From Acidobacterium sp. (GTDB lineage Bacteria; Acidobacteriota; Terriglobia; Terriglobales; Acidobacteriaceae): a DNA stretch of 38,063 nucleotides. Position numbers and translations under genes: made by a program. Each line of letters begins with the position of its first letter. Within the stretch, counting starts at the first letter, position 1. Positions 35,994 through 38,063 of the stretch are shown here, piece after piece. A model generated the notes under the pieces. That model was not told the DNA's origin, searched no databases, and saw only the letters and a program-made list of their open reading frames with translations. The stretch lies in assembly GCA_003166955.1 (NCBI GenBank), contig PMUI01000131.1, positions 1 through 38,063 of the forward strand, in the 5' to 3' direction.

Positions 35994-36156
35994 GGCTGAG
36001 ACCCCACGGCTCAGCCTCCCTGGACCCACTTGGTTTTGGTAGCAAGTTGGTAGCAAATAGCGCCCGGAGTGCCGGTTTTTTGCCATCCCACCGGCTTTTA
36101 ACTCCTGTATTGGCCTCAGCCGGTCACTCCAGCGCTACCTTGACACGGCAGAGGTC
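35994..36156 (+). repeat. 163-bp direct repeat, copy 2
   Basis: Matches 31901-32063 over the same length and in the same orientation. It includes the head hairpin, the paired GGTAGCAA units (36036-36056) and the tRNA-Val anticodon arm CTACC-TTGACAC-GGCAG (36135-36151). After AGAGGTC the sequence leaves the tRNA, so the T arm and acceptor end present in copy 1 are missing here. Confidence 0.75.
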
Positions 36157-36310
36157 TTGGATTCGGGCGAATGCGAGGATGCTTGATTGCAGCTTGCCTT
36201 GGCGTTCATACCACTTTTGCACCACTGAGAAACTTCCTTTAAGCACTTTTCAGGGATTCCCAGTACGTGTTAGTTCATATAAGTCATTGATAGTACTATA
36301 GTTATCTCGC

Positions 36311-36352
36311 CTGCAAAACCAGTATTCGCGGGTTCAATTCCCGCCCGGTGGA
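36311..36352 (+). pseudogene. tRNA-Cys(GCA)-like 3' part
   Basis: CTGCAAA carries a GCA anticodon in a proper loop, followed by ACCAG, TATTC and a perfect T arm (GCGGG, TTCAATT, CCCGC), then CCGGTGGA. The 5' half is absent and the anticodon stem no longer pairs with the sequence upstream. No CCA is encoded. It is a partial tRNA that starts at the anticodon loop, like the Val fragment. Confidence 0.65.
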
Positions 36353-36532
36353 TCGTGTTCGGACACGCGGGCTGGGGAAATGGGGGATCGGTGATGTTGA
36401 CCTTGGCAATTGGGCCAAAGTGTGACACATCAGACAACCTGACTCCCAGAGACCGGCCGCGCAATGAGAAAAACGTGACCAATTCGTGACTATCGGAACG
36501 TCACAGACCCTCACCGAACCTCACCAATCAAA

Positions 36533-36594
36533 CCTCCCGATTTCTCGAACTGTATGTAAATTCAAGCAGTTGTGAGATTTAGGAAATTGGGAGG
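36533..36594. repeat. 12-bp inverted repeat next to the Leu-like remnant
   Basis: CCTCCCGATTTC at 36533-36544 pairs with GAAATTGGGAGG at 36583-36594 with one G-T pair, around a 38-nt loop. It abuts the tRNA-Leu-like remnant, so it may be an element end or a terminator. Confidence 0.4.
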
Positions 36595-36670
36595 GGGGAC
36601 TCAAAATCCGTGGTCTTAACGCCTCACAACGGAGGCTCGCAAGAGGGGCGGTCGAGTCCCCACCACTCGG
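36595..36670 (+). pseudogene. Degenerate tRNA-Leu(CAA)-like 3' part
   Basis: GGGGA-CTCAAAA-TCC resembles the anticodon arm of tRNA-Leu with CAA in the loop. A long variable-arm-like stretch, an imperfect T-arm-like segment (GGGGCGGTCGAGTCCCC) and CCACCACTCGG follow. The last of these is the acceptor strand expected for a Leu tRNA starting CCGAGTG. There is extra sequence in the middle and no 5' half. This is the weakest of the tRNA remnants. Confidence 0.45.
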
Positions 36671-36746
36671 GATTTCTCGACCTCGCTACATTTAGGATGC
36701 GAACATTCGAGGAGCACATCAGCGGAACTGACGAGGCGGCGAAGCG

Positions 36747-38063
36747 TCATTGAAGATTCAGGAACTGCTGCAGGCTATCGGCCGCGCTCGCGATTGAACG
36801 CGCGAGGCTGAGCTTTGCCACGTTGTGGGCGAATACGCTGTTGATCACGTCAAGTTCAGCAGAGGTTAAGGACTCCTGGGCCTGGACTACTTCCACGTTG
36901 TCGGTCACGCCGGCATCGAAGCGCTGTCGCGTGAGGTCCAACGTTTCTTTTGTCACCTGGAGGTTCTTCTGGGCCACTTTCACTTGACTCGTTGCAGCCC
37001 TAAGATCGAGGAAAGCGTCCCGGACGTCGCTTTCCACCTGGCTTCTGGTGTCTTCGAGCTCCGCTCGCCGCTGGGCCAAAGAAGCCTTTGCCTGCGTGAT
37101 CTCACCTTCCGTTCGGCCTCCCCGCCAAATCGGAATGCTGAGGGTAGCGACGCCTAAATATGTCGTGTGAGCCTGCGACGGGTTTGTTCCGATTGCTCCA
37201 TAGTTGCCACTTACTGAAAGCGAGGGCAGTCGCTCATCACGAGCACCGGCAAGTGTGTGTTCGGCGGCGCGAATTTGTGCCCGCGCCGCCATAATATCTG
37301 CACGATGCTCAAACGCCTGCTTGAGTACGTCATCAAAGCTAAGATCAGGCGCAGCCGAAAAGGGTACCTCGTCGGTAAGATCGTATTCGTCGCTGGGAGG
37401 TAATCCAGTGATGCGGGCCAAAATGATCTTCTGCTTGGCCACCTCGTTCTCGAGCGAGATGACTCGTTGCTGCTGCGTAAGCTGTTCGACTTCGCTCCGG
37501 TCGACGTCTATTTGAGGCACCAATCCCACACTTCGCTTTTGCTGAGTCTGCTGAAAAAGAGCAGTGGCAGTCTCGAGTTGTGCGTGCGCGGACTTCACCC
37601 TTTCTCTTGTTGCAATCACCTGTAGATAAGCACCGCACACCGCAAGAACAACTAACTCTCGCGCGTCCCGCGAGGCGAACTCACTGGCGCGAAAGAGGTC
37701 TCGGGAAGACCGATAGTTGTTCCACGCGGTCAGATCGACGATTGACTGAGAAAGGCTGCCGCGCAAATCGATGTTGTTAAAGGGTCCTATGGTCGGTGGG
37801 ATGGTAAAGCCCGGAATTGTGAAGCGTAGCCCCTCCGCCCCGAGGCTGATTTGCTGTATGGTTTCGGCCAGATAGCCGCTCACATTGGGAAGCAGGGCGC
37901 TTCGTGCAACCTGACTCTGCCCTTGAGCTTGACGCACAGCATTGCTCTGGCCCACTGCGCCAAGGTTATAGTCGAGTCCCCTCGCGATGGCTTCGCGCAG
38001 AGAGAGCTTCCCCGAAAATGGCATCTTGGCCGTGCTCGAAGCGCTGCCGGTATATGGTCCCTG
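36747..38063 (-). CDS. TolC-family outer-membrane efflux protein (5' end beyond the window)
   Basis: At least 438 codons; the frame runs off the right edge, so the signal peptide and true start are not in view. Two OEP repeats are visible. The first has LSLREAIARGLDYNLGAVGQ, LRGSLSQSIVDLTAWNNYRS and long coiled-coil helices. The second has DVLKQAFEHRADIMAARAQI, TLSIPIWRGGRTEGEITQAK and LTRQRFDAGVTDNVEVVQAQ. TolC-type trimers form the outer-membrane exit duct of RND or ABC efflux pumps. The partner pump genes would be expected further right, upstream of this gene. Confidence 0.88.
   Translation of the reverse strand, partial: QGPYTGSASSTAKMPFSGKLSLREAIARGLDYNLGAVGQSNAVRQAQGQSQVARSALLPNVSGYLAETIQQISLGAEGLRFTIPGFTIPPTIGPFNNIDLRGSLSQSIVDLTAWNNYRSSRDLFRASEFASRDARELVVLAVCGAYLQVIATRERVKSAHAQLETATALFQQTQQKRSVGLVPQIDVDRSEVEQLTQQQRVISLENEVAKQKIILARITGLPPSDEYDLTDEVPFSAAPDLSFDDVLKQAFEHRADIMAARAQIRAAEHTLAGARDERLPSLSVSGNYGAIGTNPSQAHTTYLGVATLSIPIWRGGRTEGEITQAKASLAQRRAELEDTRSQVESDVRDAFLDLRAATSQVKVAQKNLQVTKETLDLTRQRFDAGVTDNVEVVQAQESLTSAELDVINSVFAHNVAKLSLARSIASAADSLQQFLNLQ

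Larger units (their letters stand above)
35438..36746. other. Gene-poor scar with tRNA remnants
   Basis: About 1.3 kb without a convincing gene. It holds repeat copy 2 (35994-36156), a tRNA-Cys-like 3' part (36311-36352), a long inverted repeat (36533-36594) and a tRNA-Leu-like 3' part (36595-36670). Open frames here are short and one is antisense to the tRNA-Cys remnant. Confidence 0.6.

Noticed and set aside
36270-36482. 70-codon minus-strand frame containing RAGIEPANTGFAGE
   Set aside because: This peptide is the antisense translation of the tRNA-Cys-like T arm, a well-known source of false proteins.
36704-36727. Similarity of ATTCGAGGAGCACATCAGCG to the sequence at 6-24, upstream of motif copy 1
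   Set aside because: The match is short and gapped, and the 18-bp core motif is absent at 36.7 kb, so I treat it as chance.

Overview
The window (38 kb, fairly high GC) looks like the chromosome of a soil Acidobacteriota (Terriglobia-type). Pointers are an Oar-like TonB-dependent receptor with an N-terminal carboxypeptidase-regulatory domain, a secreted S53 (sedolisin/kumamolisin) protease with Ig-like repeats, a TPR-secretin, and a long run of secreted glycoside hydrolases and esterases, some with Tat signals. This assignment is inferred from gene content, not from a marker gene.

Left block (1-9.7 kb): a TonB-dependent receptor; a convergent small Spy/CpxP-like periplasmic protein, with a 12-bp hairpin between the two; a 104-aa protein of unknown function; an orphan secretin with TPRs; and an S53 protease. 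An 18-bp motif (TTYGTTACRAATCATTAC) occurs upstream of the receptor, the Spy-like gene and the protease, always in the orientation of the gene. A degenerate fourth copy lies upstream of the 104-aa gene/secretin pair. These genes may form one regulon for envelope and secretion functions.

Middle block (10.5-31.5 kb): a divergent polysaccharide side-chain degradation locus. Leftward from about 20.26 kb run an esterase with an N-terminal E-set domain, a GH3 enzyme with a PA14 insert, GH29 alpha-L-fucosidase, GH39 beta-xylosidase and GH42 beta-galactosidase. Rightward from 20.5 kb run GH51 and GH51 alpha-L-arabinofuranosidases, an esterase, GH127 beta-L-arabinofuranosidase, a GH31 alpha-xylosidase-like enzyme and a tannase/feruloyl esterase. 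Together they would strip xylose, arabinose, galactose, fucose and ester groups from plant hemicellulose. I see no endo-acting enzyme, transporter or regulator here. Three leftward genes carry lesions: an in-frame amber codon, a lost ATG in front of a Tat signal, and a frameshift in a T run. The six rightward genes are all intact.

Right block (31.5-36.7 kb): a mobile-element scar. It holds a truncated signal-peptide ORF, a hemerythrin-like fragment, an IS1595-type transposase fragment fused to a truncated and frameshifted lactate/malate dehydrogenase, two cupin genes and a DUF488 gene. Two 163-bp direct repeats lie about 4.1 kb apart, each ending in a tRNA-Val(GAC) anticodon arm. Further tRNA 3'-part remnants (Cys-like and Leu-like) follow. 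All begin near the anticodon loop, as expected of attachment sites left by tyrosine-recombinase elements. A tyrosine-recombinase fragment also survives at 10.2-10.4 kb on the other side of the hydrolase locus.

Right edge: a TolC-family outer-membrane efflux protein on the minus strand, cut by the window end.
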